From NCBI GenBank assembly GCA_964017125.1, contig OZ024903.1, positions 67,316,923 to 67,380,922 on the forward strand: a DNA stretch of 64,000 bases. The letters are read 5' to 3'. A model generated the notes under the pieces. It worked only from the letters and a program-made list of their open reading frames with translations, did no database searches and was not told the DNA's origin. This document shows positions 22,174 through 36,364 of the stretch, in pieces; the stretch's first letter is position 1, and each line of letters begins with the position of its first letter. A program made the translations under genes and the position numbers. The stretch comes from Flabesymbios commensalis. Lineage: Eukaryota; Annelida; Polychaeta; Terebellida; Flabelligeridae.

Positions 22174-22237
22174 ATGGACCCGCTTAGCCCAGGCTATCGC
22201 GGCAACCCCAGCTACCAGGGATGTTTCAGCTTTGAAG
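22174..22237 (+). CDS. Possible orphan first exon (MDPLSPGYRGNPSYQGCF..)
   Basis: An ATG in good context (A at -3, G at +4) opens 21 codons and then GAA G|GTACGTC, a strong donor. The peptide is Pro/Gly/Tyr-rich and does not look like frame noise. I found no partner exon downstream and recognise no family. Confidence 0.25.
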
Positions 22238-23363
22238 GTACGTCACTACAGTCTTTTCACACAATCACTGTAGGGTGTAGGCCTACGTGTAAGCCAAAAG
22301 TAGGTTACTGTGGGAGTACTGCTCGTCATTTGACCTCTGAATTGTGTGAATTCCCATCCAACAATACCAGTGTCTCCCTGGCCTGGGTATACACTCGGCT
22401 CAGTGAAATCAGCGCGTGCTTTGTTGAGTCTGTGGGTGTACTGAGGAGAAGCAGAAGAAGCAAGGAATTTTGTCAGGCAGCTTTTAAAGTGAGGATATCG
22501 GCTCGGGACTGACTGGTCCTATGCATACCGTACATTCGACCCTTGGCGGGGGATAGACAATGTCGAAAGGCCCGGCCAACCTTTTTCAGGGCTAACTATC
22601 CCAAACAAACAAAAAACAAAAAAAACTTGGCAGATTTTTATCCTCGGGTAGATGTCTAAATAGTAACGCTAGTGTTTAACAACATTTTAATATAAGCTAC
22701 ATTAGTACTACATTAGTCTTTGAATTATTAATCAGCCTATAGATCTAGACTACAGCTCCAAATTATTGTAAAAATAGTTACTGAGCTATTGATTATTTAT
22801 TATCGCTCACACTGTGAGCGATAATACAATTGGTTAAAATATACGGAGTGACTGGACCGGCTTTTTCCTTCTCTTCTTCTTTGCGATAACAGCGACCACT
22901 CCTCAAGTGGAGTATTGCACGCCGTACTCCGTAGTGTGTGTGCGGTGGTGCATTCAAAGATTGGTTTTGATGTGATTAAATATAACCCCTAAAAATAAAA
23001 CAGGAAGTTATAACGTTAATAAACGAACAAATGGTGCTGTGAAAATAAAAGGTGAAGTTGAAAAACTTTGCGGTTTAGCCTACATGTGCGTGAGAAAACA
23101 GAGTTGTCGATGGAAGTAGTCCAGGGTGGGGGAGGAGACAACGTGAGGTGGGAGGCTGTTCCAAACGGATGGTATGGTGGAGGGTAGGAATATGAACTTG
23201 TATGGGTCATTCGACTCATTGGACGGGCTCAGTGGAATATACCTCTACGGATGGAACCCACATGTTTGTCTGGCGGATGGCATCAGCCACCTCTGCCAGG
23301 CATCCCCCGCAGACATATGTGTAATCCTGTACATCATATTGAGTCTCGTATAATTGCGACATA

Positions 23364-23591
23364 CAGTGTTCAGCACAGACAAGAAATAGGTGGGGACATT
23401 TGTCTCACTACCTTGGAAAAAATGGAGACATTTGAGATTTTGACATCTAAGACTAAGTGCGTATTTGACGCCCAGTATTTAGCATAGACAAAAAATAGGT
23501 TGGGACATTTGTCTCACTACCCTGGAAAAAAGGAGACATTTGATCTCTAAGTGCGTAATTGACGCGATATCGCGGCCTGTGCTGAACACTG
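23364..23591. mobile_element. hAT-like MITE with CAGTGTTCAGCACAG inverted ends
   Basis: CAGTGTTCAGCACAG at 23364 is exactly inverted as CTGTGCTGAACACTG ending at 23591. A direct repeat GACATA flanks both sides. Inside, a ~125-bp unit (GACATTTGTCTCACTACC.. TAAGTGCGTA) is duplicated in tandem. CAGTG ends fit hAT elements. The 6-bp target repeat is shorter than the usual 8. Confidence 0.7.
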
Positions 23592-24082
23592 GACATATAG
23601 CGACGGACTCCCAGCCGAGGTGGCCAACCATCTCACTAACACCTCTACTATTTGTCTAATGGCACTCAATTAAGCCCTATGAATTGAAAGCCCGTCACTG
23701 GCATGCTCCTGATTTAGGTCCACTGGTTTAATGGTGTCTCATAAATCTGTGACTGTGAGCTAGAACTTTCTGATTTGTTATAAATCTTCAGGCTGTTTTC
23801 AAAATATAAACCGAAGCCAAATAATTAAAATCCATTATCTCTAGCAAATCAAAGAATTGGCAAGATGTTGTAACTAACCAGTAATGCTGTCAAGTGGGTT
23901 GACAGCTTGAAATCCTTCTGCTCTTTAGTAGCATTTATAAGGCACAATATTAAAGAATCATTCAGCTTCAAAACGCGCATGCCTGGGACGGTCAAGTGTA
24001 GGCCAACAGTAGCCTATTGAGTACAGATTGACGGCATTAATATAGCCACTGAACTGATTACAAGATACTACTCAAACGAGAC

Positions 24083-24160
24083 ATTGATCCAATGCTGTTT
24101 TAATGTTGGGCCAACGTCTGCGACGCTGGCCCAACATTGAACCAACATTAGATAAATGTA
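24083..24160. mobile_element. Palindromic MITE, AGCAAACAC family
   Basis: GACATTGATCCAATGCTGTT and arms around GTCTGCGACGCTGGCCCAAC mark it. Its ends are diverged. Confidence 0.6.
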
Positions 24161-24186
24161 CAATGTTTGAGAGAAAGTCCTCCTGC

Positions 24187-24291
24187 CCAGCAAACGCAAG
24201 ACATTTGTATGACTTTTGCGCAATGTCAGCCCAACGTCTTCGACGTTGGTCCAACATTGCATAAAGTCATACAAATGTTTTGTGTTTACTG
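24187..24291. mobile_element. Palindromic MITE, AGCAAACAC family, full length
   Basis: The ends are CCAGCAAACGCAAGACATTT and AAATGTTTTGTGTTTACTG, the centre CCAACGTCTTCGACGTTGG and the arms TGTATGACTTTTGCGCAATG / CATTGCATAAAGTCATACA. Confidence 0.8.
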
Positions 24292-24871
24292 AGTGACAAT
24301 ACAAGCTTGGGGGTCAAGCAGTTTCCAAATCCCCGCAGTAATACAGTCAGTTTGTTTGCAAGTAAGCGACCAAGTAGGGGCAAAAGACAAGGGCTTTGAA
24401 TTATTAACTCATAGATGTCGCTCAAGTACATATGAACTTGCTGTGATTTGAGAGCTTGCTCTTAATGAGGCTTTGGGTATGAAACGCATATTTAGTATTA
24501 TTATGGAATAGGGCCTTGGCTTACCCACGTGCACTCTTGCCTTCTGGGGGACCCTTGTCCCGCGAATTTTGACAGTTGACTACACCTTTAATGCCATTAA
24601 TAATGATGAGAATTGTTTGGAATAAGAATTATTTTATTAGACAGGGGAATAAGCAATAGGCTGGTGTCCGCATATAAATATATTTGTATGTCCAGAATAT
24701 GTATTAGATAAAATCACTTTTATTTTTAACATGTTTAATGCAGTTTTTTAATGAAGCAAATAACCATGTGCCATGGAAACATGATAAATACAATGTACAC
24801 CCATATTTATTTAGTAAATGTTTGATATATATTTTATTGCAGAAAAAATTACAAACTATTTGCTGATTGAA

Positions 24872-27999
<3,128 letters not shown>

Positions 28000-28430
28000 C
28001 TACCGGTAGCATAATTATAGTCAGTGTCACTTGTCTTCCTTCTTGAGAGATCCGTCCAGTATTGTGTTTTCCACCAATGAAACTTAATTGTCATCACTAC
28101 ATTATTTTATGATTATCAATGAACGCTGTAATAAACAAAATGCTACAGAAATATTGAAATAAGTTATATTTGTGAAAGCACAAACAGTTATTTTTGCATT
28201 TCAATGCACATACCAGGAGTGTTATTTTAGCAAAGGGACTAGAGCTGACCAATTATCTGATAGCGTTTTCAGTCTTCATATAATCGGAATCACATTAGAA
28301 AAGAACACAAAAATATAATATATATTTATTTATATTTTTTTAATGCCAATTTTTCTATTATTATGACAATGCTACTATTTTCATGTGAAGTCATGCTGTA
28401 ATCAATAAAGAGTGCAACCTGTCACGTGTA
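28000..28430 (+). terminator. TMEM41A: TMEM41A 3' UTR with two polyadenylation signals
   Basis: AATAAA occurs at 28130-28135 and again at 28404-28409, the latter followed by a GT-rich stretch. The transcript end lies probably within 30 bases of one of them. Confidence 0.5.
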
Positions 28431-28626
28431 ATGTCCAGAAAGAAGTCATCAACTCAAAACAATAAATGCAATAACTATATTTGTAAATTAAATCCCTAAA
28501 TTGTATTTATTTTGAGGCTAGCACATTTTAATTTCGGTGGATAAAAAATTGTCCTTTTGTTGGAAAGAAGTGATGCAGATGTGTTTTTCTGTCATTTGAA
28601 ACTGGGAATTATGTCAGCAATGCCAG

Positions 28627-28739
28627 CCCAGCAAACACAAGCAAGGCGCTGTTACCATTGTTGGTTCAATGTTGGTCCACCGTCTACGATACTGGTCCAA
28701 CATTAAACCAACACTGGTTTAATGTCTCGTATTTGCTGG
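28627..28739. mobile_element. Palindromic MITE, AGCAAACAC family, full length
   Basis: CCCAGCAAACACAAGCAAGG and AATGTCTCGTATTTGCTGG form the ends. The arms read GTTGGTTCAATGTTGGTCC / GGTCCAACATTAAACCAAC. Confidence 0.75.
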
Positions 28740-29002
28740 AAGCTTCAGCAGGTTCAAACAATTTTTTTATTGACAACCAATAAGAAAATTATTTCTGATT
28801 TAAAAGGGGAAAATTTAGTCTTCAAAATAAATTATCAAATTTAGCAACTTATCTGAACTATAATCAGCGTTCGCATAGAATGTACATGTGATTGGAAACA
28901 TGAAATGGGCTACAATTCCACAAAAAGATGAAGAAACTTGAAAGTATTTTGACCCCTTCCCCATTAAGATATCTTAATTAACATTTCACCTGTTAATTAA
29001 TA

Positions 29003-29061
29003 TTGTTTGTTCAATTTAAGACCATCGTCTGCGACGCTGACCCAACATTGAACCAACATTT
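29003..29061. mobile_element. Palindromic MITE remnant, AGCAAACAC family
   Basis: Only the core CGTCTGCGACGCTGACCCAA plus CATTGAACCAACATT remains. Confidence 0.45.
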
Positions 29062-29503
29062 GGCTTGAGAATTCTTGAGTTTTAACAGATGGGACAATAT
29101 TATTGATCCCATTTACTTTTATGTACATGTGAGAAATTCTACGCATTACTTTAAACATGTTAAAGTATCACATTGAAGCTTTCAACAAACACCTTTGCTT
29201 TGATACTCTGATATATGAATTTTCTTCCCGACCACATATAGTTCTCCAGATAATTTTCCATTCACTGTTCATCCCTTTTTCCATATCTATACGGTTTCAG
29301 GCATTTTTCAAAACAAATAAAATTAAACTGAAATTAATCAAATTGCTTGTGATAGATGCTCAGTTTGTTAAATAAATTAATTTGTGATGTGTCACATTTT
29401 TATTGCCGATAATAAACATATTTGTCGTCATTTGAAGCTGGAATTTGCTTTATGTGCTTCAAATGAGTGTAAAATACTACGAGAAAATTCAGCAGGACAA
29501 GGG

Positions 29504-29737
29504 TTCACCCTTTCAAGCCTGAATTTACCATTGCCATCTTCATCCACTACAAGCCGCGAATTGCTATCACAATTGTTGACTTGTAGTGGATGAAGAGGGT
29601 GGTAAAAAGATATCGCTATTATTAAACCAGTTCCATGAAAAAGTTTTCATCCTAAAACCTCCAGGTATAAGAAATTAAGTCATCATTCAGAGATGTAAAA
29701 TTATGCTTTGATGCATCGTGAGGGTTTAAAGGGTTGA
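29504..29737. mobile_element. TTAA MITE, CATCCACTACAAG hairpin family
   Basis: It runs from TTCACCCTTTCAAGCCTG to GAGGGTTTAAAGGGTTGA. The hairpin CATCCACTACAAGCCGCGAA..GTTGACTTGTAGTGGATG is near the left end. Confidence 0.75.
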
Positions 29738-30314
29738 GTGTATATGAAATGAACTACTGTTATGTTGAACAAGATGTGAATGTCTTGCACATTTTAACAA
29801 CCAAGGTACCTTTTTTCCATTATGGTATAACAATATATATACTGTAAATATATATACATGTATATGAATGAGATCTTTACAATTTCAATTAAATATGTTG
29901 GAAATTACAGGTATGTTTTCTTTGTTAACTATCATTCATGGGCAATTTGCTCAGTTTCTCATACATGTATTACTCCTTACTACTAGGGTAGACATTGAAT
30001 AGTTATCTATTTTTTCAGTGAAAATAAATTGTGGCCAGTGTGAGATATTTGCATAAATGATTGTGTTATTGAGATTATCTAGGTGTGAAAAATATATATT
30101 GAAAGCATTGTTTGCTGTGTTAAGGATTGTTAATTAGTTCTAGGTTATTAATAATTAATTTTAATAATTGCAGCAGTAGTTTATTAGTTATTTGGTTTGT
30201 TCTTCTCTCGCATTTGTGTATTTGTTATTATTATGGCTGTTTATTATGTTATGCCCTAATTTATTTACTACAATGCTCTATCCCACTACACTTCTCTGAT
30301 GTGCCATAGAAAAC

Positions 30315-30640
30315 TTAACCCCCAGAGCACTGATCTGTTCAATTTAATTTTCAGTCATTTGAAGTTGTGTCTCGCTGCCGCGTTACACAACTCCAAGTGA
30401 CTGAAAATTTGTGTGATTTATGAAATTTAAGTCCCGATATATATCAGTGTTTCAAGATTGAAGGCATATATTACTTTTAACAACTGCTTGTACAAGTGCT
30501 AGTAAAAACACAGAATGTCTACTGTACTGCCGTGCAAAGGCAAAAGGTAGTATCTGCTTACTTTACAAGTAAGCAGATACTGCCTTTTACCTATACAGAG
30601 CAGTGTAGTCATTCTGCAGTGCAAGGTTCTAAGTGATTAT
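30315..30640. mobile_element. TTAA MITE, apparently interrupted by a foldback element
   Basis: It begins TTAACCCCCAGAGCACTG and matches the inverse of the 27.4 kb copy through ACACAGAATG. A CTGCTTAC-family hairpin then intervenes, and a poor match to the end (GTTCTAAGTGATTA) follows. Confidence 0.6.
30526..30603. mobile_element. Foldback element, CTGCTTAC family, well preserved
   Basis: CTGCCGTGCAAAGGCAAAAG and the inner arms GTATCTGCTTACTT/AAGTAAGCAGATAC give an almost perfect palindrome of about 78 bp. Confidence 0.75.
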
Positions 30641-31215
30641 ATAATACTGTTGATTGTCGGGGCCCACCTCGGTCACAATGCCCCTATGAACGCTGTACAT
30701 GTACTAACCAAAATACTACTAGAAATGGTCCCATAATCATTGATACTGGTTCAGTATGTTAATAGCTGAAAAAATGTAGTCATATAAAAAATGTAGTCAT
30801 ATAAAGTTTATTGTTTTGATAACTAATTTTAAGATGGACATTTCAAATATTTATTTTTTTGTTTCTTTATCAGCTTCTACCTTTTGAAAAAAAAATAATT
30901 CTATATTCTGTGCACAAGCGATGATCAATTGCTGTTATATGTGTGTTTATCTACTGTTTGATACAGATTGATAGATAACCAATCCCAACTTTGTTAATTA
31001 TATAATTATTACATACATGTTTGATATATACACCTCCCATGCTTAGGTTTTATATTTTTTCAGATTATGGATTTAGTCATTAGAAGTTATACTTTTTATA
31101 GGGAAGGATTGTTTTTATATTTTTTGCTGGTCTCGTTTGTTGCTGTGATTCATGTTGAACAATGACTGACATTGTATGCTGTGAGGGGTTACCATGGTTA
31201 CTGTGAGGCGCCCTT

Positions 31216-31525
31216 CCAGCTAACACAGACATTTACCCAATGTTGTCGCAAATGCTGGGCCAACGTTAACCCTTTCAGTGAGGTGACCGACTTCAGACGT
31301 CAGAATCTGACATTGATAGTCTAGACATCGGATTGTGACGTTAAAGTCGATCCCTGCACTGGAATAGCAAAATATTTATAATGGCTGTAAACCCATCACA
31401 TAAGTATTCGAATGAAGTGGAAAGAGCAAACTAAGATTTTCTGATAATTTGAATTTGAAAAACCCACCTGATCTCGTTGTAAGACTTAAATAAATATTGG
31501 GTGAATGTCTCGTGTTTGCTAAGCT
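31216..31525. mobile_element. Palindromic MITE (AGCAAACAC family) split by a TTAA MITE
   Basis: The left half CCAGCTAACACAGACATTTA..GCTGGGCCAACG stops at TTAA. The right half resumes after TTAA with ATAAATATTGGGTGAATGTC and TCGTGTTTGCTAAGC. Confidence 0.7.
31266..31489. mobile_element. TTAA MITE, ACGTCAGAATCTGACG family, inserted in a palindromic MITE
   Basis: It runs from TTAACCCTTTCAGTGAGG to CTCGTTGTAAGACTTAA. The hairpin arms have several changes. TTAA occurs at both ends. Confidence 0.7.
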
Positions 31526-31694
31526 GCATTTTATGAATTGCAGGTATTCCCAATGTGACAAAATGGTGTATTTATTGGTCACACGTCTAGTCTTCCAGAT
31601 AACTGGCCAATATTCTATAATTTATTGTGTTGTTCTCAGACCATTGGAGAACAACTTGTGTGACCACCTGCTTATTATATAAGAGTTCCAAGTA

Positions 31695-31804
31695 CCCAGT
31701 CAACACTATGCACTGACCCAATGTGAGTTCAATGTTGGTCCATCGTCTGCGACACTGGCCCAACATTCAGCCAATATTTGGGTCGATGTATCATGTTTAC
31801 TTGG
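31695..31804. mobile_element. Palindromic MITE, AGCAAACAC family, full length
   Basis: CCCAGTCAACACTATGCACT and ATGTATCATGTTTACTTGGG form the ends. The centre is CATCGTCTGCGACACTGG. Confidence 0.7.
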
Positions 31805-32011
31805 GTAATATTATGTTTTTGGCTTCAAGTGATAATGTGGTGGCTTGCACTTTTATAATAGAAACATCCCGATCATTGAGATTTATTTGTAAACATTGTG
31901 TTGAATCTTAATGATTGCCCTGCTGAATTGTTATTCACTATTTTCCATTCCCATCAAGCGATCAGTATAATGTCCCAACTTCAAGTGAAAAATTGACATC
32001 TTAAAAAAATT

Positions 32012-32110
32012 ACCCACCACTGCCCTCTGTAGAGGGCTGGCCAGCTTCACCACCACTGCCCTCTGTAGAGGGCTGATATGCTTCACCACCACTGCCCTCT
32101 GTAGAGGGCA
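32012..32110. repeat. Three tandem units with a small hairpin each
   Basis: CACCACTGCCCTCTGTAGAG is repeated three times at about 35-bp spacing. GCCCTCTGTAGAGGGC inside each unit is a perfect small palindrome. Confidence 0.85.
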
Positions 32111-32391
32111 GAGGTTCTGAGCCACCATAGCCACGTGTTACTGTTTTCAATGGCCGCATATTATTCACACCTTTTGACCCTGGGTGACCAGAAGTGCACC
32201 AATCAGAGTCACTTTATTAAAAACTTCATAATGTCCATGTGCTGACTTTCGACCAATCAGAGGCCAGCTATTATAATGGTAGGCCACATATGCTCAGGGG
32301 CCTGGTGTACAGCCACTAGTGTGAGGATGGTGGAAAACTGCCTTTTTCATGAGGGCAATGGTTGTACAAGTTAAATTGGGTAATTAAGCTC

Positions 32392-32590
32392 TTTAACTGC
32401 CAGATTATTTATAGGAATTTTCACCCACTTTTAAGTTGTGTCTCGCTGACGCGATTCATAACTTCAAGTGTGTGAAAAGTATTCAAATTTGACAAAATGG
32501 ACTGCAAAAATTTTGAAACATTGTCGATTGATGTCACGTTTTATTTTTAACATGTTTGAAAACTGGTATTTAATGTGCTAATAAAAACTG
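32392..32590. mobile_element. TTAA MITE, right end lost at a rearrangement
   Basis: TTAAGCTCTTTAACTGCC opens the family body with its AGTTGTGTCTCGCTGACGCG hairpin. It stops at AATAAAAACTG, where a duplicated 137-bp stretch begins. Confidence 0.65.
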
Positions 32591-32727
32591 AGAATGTTTG
32601 TGCAGTAGTTAGCCCTACAGGTCTAGCAGCATCAATTTAAGAACTCTCAAATCGCTAAATAATTTAAATTTCCACCAACTTGAACTTCAAGTGGGTGAAA
32701 ATTACTGATTTGATAACAAACACTCGC
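32588..32727. repeat. ~140-bp exact duplication, copy 1
   Basis: It starts CTGAGAATGTTTGTGCAGTA and ends AACAAACACTCGCAA. The same stretch is at 34583-34722 with no difference that I can see. Confidence 0.8.
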
Positions 32728-33439
32728 AAATATTGATGTTTAAATGTTAATTTCATTCCCAATGTATCGGTGATCTGATCAGCTAATAAAAGGGACTGAA
32801 AACGACTATAGTCGTGATTAGTGGTTTAATGGTTCAAAGGAATGTTTTAGAAAATGAAATGTATCAAGTCTAGTTCATAATCACAAAAATGTATTGTAGT
32901 GTAGTGACCCACTGTAATCCACCAATAAATGCTGTGTTTTATATTTTACTGCAATTGACACCGATGGTGTACACATTGTCTACAACAACATAAAATAATG
33001 TTCCTGCTTTTCATTTAGCACATTTGTCCATATTAAATTATAATAATTTATTTTCCATCATCACAGCCTTTATGAAAACATCGCGCTCTTCATATTCATT
33101 ACATCATTATAACAGGATATTGCTGAATAAAAAAAATGATTATTTTCGCATTGTTCATATTAATTAGACACGCAAGCTATTCAGATTGAACAATGTTGAC
33201 ATGTTTAACAGGAAGCGAGAACCGAATCCTTCTTCTGTCTTCTAGTCCTGGGCTGATTTGAAAAAAATGATTTATCTGCACCCTTAGAATAACATAGGTT
33301 TTAAGGTACTTTCTGTTTCTTTGGTTCACCAGCCTTCTCTTTCAAACATACTGGAGTTTTGTTAAAAACCATCTCATAATTTATTAAACTTAAATTTAAT
33401 AAAAATCCCACCAATGGTAGGCTTTAATTTGAGCCAGTG

Positions 33440-33890
33440 GACTGTTGGCCTATACTGCTGTCACAAAAATAATAGACGAGCTAAAGCCTAGACACAACAC
33501 TGGCTCAGATGGACTATCCAATAATTTACCACAAAAGAATTTACCACTTATAGAAGCCTTATAACTGTCATTATTAACCAATCCTTAACTGAAAAGTTGC
33601 TAAAGTAATCCAAATCTTTAAAACAAATGATACATTACTCATACAAAATTATCGCCTAATTTCTATCTTGTCTTCAATCTCGAGTTTTTTGAAAAAGTTA
33701 TATGCAACCAATTGAAAGATTACGTCAATATAAATAAATTATTCCTTAGCAGTCAATACGGCTTCAGAAAACAACATGCAACCTGAATTATTTGATATTG
33801 CAAAAGAGATCGTTAAAAGCGAAATTCCTTTTGACATTTTCTTCGACTTTGCGGATGCTTTTGCCACGTTTAATCACTCTTTACTTTTAG
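33440..33890 (+). mobile_element. LINE reverse transcriptase fragment, decayed
   Basis: Plus-strand pieces GSDGLSNNL, LIQNYRLISILSSISS, and SQYGF-like followed by RKQHAT-like residues (in another frame) correspond to early RT motifs of Jockey/CR1-type LINEs. Several frame changes and stops separate them. There is no clear end on either side. Confidence 0.5.
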
Positions 33891-34446
33891 ATAAATATAT
33901 TTAATAATTTAATTTATAATTTACTTAAACGACATTCCAATATGGACATCAATTTCGTGGGAATCGACCATTTATCTATGAATGAGACCTCGCAATTAAA
34001 AAAATAGTGTCGGAAATGAGTTTTGCATGCGAGATACCTTTCGAAAAGTGGTATCTGCATGTTTTTCCTGTCGATAAAAATACAATTTTTTTTACAAGAT
34101 TGCAGTGGTGGCCATCTTGTATTTATGCATGAAAGATAACTCAAAATAAAAAAGTTTTGTCAGTAATGAATTTATCATGCAAAATACACTCGAAAAGTGG
34201 TGAACACTTATTTTCCGCAGTAAAAAATTGAAATGTCATCTCAGCCATTGGCGATCATCCCGGAAAATGGCGTAAAACATTGAAAATCCGATATTTGTAC
34301 TTTTTTAATAAATGCAATGCATTGGCAAAAAATTAAACGAAATTTTCAGTATACTTATAAGAATAAGTATAATCACTAGATTCCTAAAAAGGCGAACATT
34401 TAATCCCTTCCACAATTTTCCAGAGGGGTAATGTTTTGAATTATTG

Positions 34447-34544
34447 GTAATTGTATATCAAATATATCGAAAACTGGTATTTAATGTGCTAATAAAAACT
34501 GAAAAAAAATAATAATTAAATCGGGCCGGCGGTTGAAGGGTTAA
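34447..34544. mobile_element. TTAA MITE, right end only
   Basis: ACTGGTATTTAATGTGCTAA is followed by GGCGGTTGAAGGGTTAA. It has the same body as the copy truncated at 32590. Confidence 0.65.
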
Positions 34545-34582
34545 TCAATTGCATTGAAATTTATTTTGGTTCAAATCTGCCT

Positions 34583-34722
34583 GAGAATGTTTGTGCAGTA
34601 GTTAGCCCTACAGGTCTAGCAGCATCAATTTAAGAACTCTCAAATCGCTAAATAATTTAAATTTCCACCAACTTGAACTTCAAGTGGGTGAAAATTACTG
34701 ATTTGATAACAAACACTCGCAA
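34583..34722. repeat. ~140-bp exact duplication, copy 2
   Basis: This is identical to copy 1 about 2 kb upstream. Before it lies the full end of a TTAA MITE (34447-34544) that is missing from copy 1. Confidence 0.8.
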
Positions 34723-34799
34723 CGACACAGACCACATTCAAAATGACCACCGTTCAGATATGTTCGAGATATTGATATTGTCCGAGAACTGGTTATTAG

Positions 34800-35410
34800 C
34801 ATTTTAATTTAATCAAGTAGAAATTTTTAAGAACAAATCCCTCCCTGAAACCGCATGTTCTGTTCAGCGAACTGGCACGATTTTCCAGTTATTAAACATA
34901 TTAAAGTCAAAATTGGGCGCAGGTCGGCCAACTTGAATTTGATCAAATTGACATTTTTCATGGTATATCCCCACCTGAAACCGCGCATTTTGTTAAATAG
35001 TAATGGTCTATCTGGTAAGGTTTTCCAGTTATTACGCATATTAAAAAAATAATGGCCGATAATAAGCCATTTTGCCTGCCATGACCTAGTTTCTGTCCTA
35101 ATCTTGCCCAATTTCAAACTCATCCGAGCTATTAGTAAAATGGATAAATTTTGGAGCGATACATAAAAAATGTTGAGTGAATCGCGTTAACGAGAAAATT
35201 TGTCCATCGGAAAAAAGTCGAGGTAATTGGTTTCACAGAAAGGTCGAATGTGGAATTAGTCAAGCCTTAGTCATGATTAACATGTATGTGAAGTTTGTGC
35301 GTTCCAGTTACACGAAACAAGTTATGGTGCTAAAAGTTGGGAGACAGACGGACGGACGCGCCTGGTGGAGACTATAGGCATCCGCCAAAATTTTGGCTGA
35401 GGCATAAAAG
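34800..35410. mobile_element. Unclassified interspersed repeat, possible element 3' region
   Basis: Internal near-repeats (CTGAAACCGCATGTTCTGTT / CTGAAACCGCGCATTTTGTT, each followed by TTTTCCAGTTATTA) and a final GACAGACGGACGGACGCGCC stretch suggest a transposon remnant. I recognise no coding part. Confidence 0.3.
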
Positions 35411-35567
35411 TTGCTTTAAAAATCCTAATTATTGTCTAATTGTTGTCAATTTGTGTTTTTGTTTTAAAATTAATTTCAATAAAAATGCTTTATTTATAAG
35501 CATACTTTTATTCATTAGCTCTTTGCATGTTGTCCATATACTGGTGAAGATTATGCGTTCGTGTTAG

Positions 35568-35850
35568 TCCTTGGGCCAGGGGCCGAATTTTTACGATTTA
35601 GTACCAATTGGGGTGACTAAACTTTGTTGTGATTTTCAGTTAGAGGCATATATGAGGGGTCTAAAAAAGTGCGATGGCCCTTTCATAACGGTAGCTTAAG
35701 GGCAGTATTCTCAGCTTTAAAGAGAGGGGGTCTCTGAATTAAAAAGTAACTATTAACTATATCTTTTCATCTATGTGTCCCACAAAAATCCATAATATAT
35801 CGTTTCTGGCATAATTTGGGTCAAGGAATCCGGCCATTATAAAACAAAGT
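35568..35850. repeat. Interspersed repeat, inverted relative to 41090-41340
   Basis: AGTCCTTGGGCCAG, TTTAGTACCAATTG, GTGACTAAACTTTGTTGTGA and GGTAGCTTAAGGGCAGTA occur here. Their reverse complements occur in reverse order at 41.09-41.34 kb, with a third partial copy near 40.44-40.56 kb. Confidence 0.7.
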
Positions 35851-35857
35851 ATTTCTT

Positions 35858-35943
35858 TCAGTGCGGGGGCCATTTCTATAAGTCAGAATCTCTAGACGTC
35901 AGATTTTGAGGTATAAAGACGATCCCCGTGCTGAAAGGGTTAA
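35858..35943. mobile_element. TTAA-type foldback MITE, ACGTCAGAATCTGACG family
   Basis: TTTCAGTGCGGGGGCCATTT and GACGATCCCCGTGCTGAAAG are the arms, followed by GGGTTAAG. Only the hairpin part is present. Confidence 0.65.
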
Positions 35944-36227
35944 GGAAGTTATGAGATATTTTGTATTTTAGAGAAAAAAAACATACATGTATGTACTTTC
36001 GAAATTTCGATATTTTACCCGCGCGTTCAAAATGTAACATCCAAATGTAACATTCAACGACATTTTCACATGTAAAAATGGCTTTAGCTTTACTAGGTAT
36101 AGTGTAGACTAATGAAGGCTTTAAGTTAAAATGGCAGCACATTTTTGGCCATTTTGTCTATTTAGACCGCGTTACGTCAGTCAAAACATCACTTCCTTAG
36201 CTCACATATCAACATTTCTTATGTAGG

Positions 36228-36360
36228 GTGTGGACCCTGGTGTAGTGGTTAAAACTGTTTGATGAAGGTTCTTCACCCACTCTGTCATCGATGTTTTGAA
36301 GAAAAAAAATTCTTCCCCACTCGCTTGTAAGCATTCATTATTGTAAGGAGACTCCATCAT
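36228..36360 (+). mobile_element. tRNA-derived SINE, diverged
   Basis: GACCCTGGTGTAGTGGTTAA resembles an A box region. The rest (TTCTTCCCCACTCGCTTGTA) matches the SINE at 1.07-1.2 kb. Confidence 0.5.
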
Positions 36361-36364
36361 TCCA

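Noticed and set aside
24068-24304. Minus frames with repeated LDQRRRRW residues
   Set aside because: These are translations of two palindromic MITEs; the same peptide appears wherever the family inserts.
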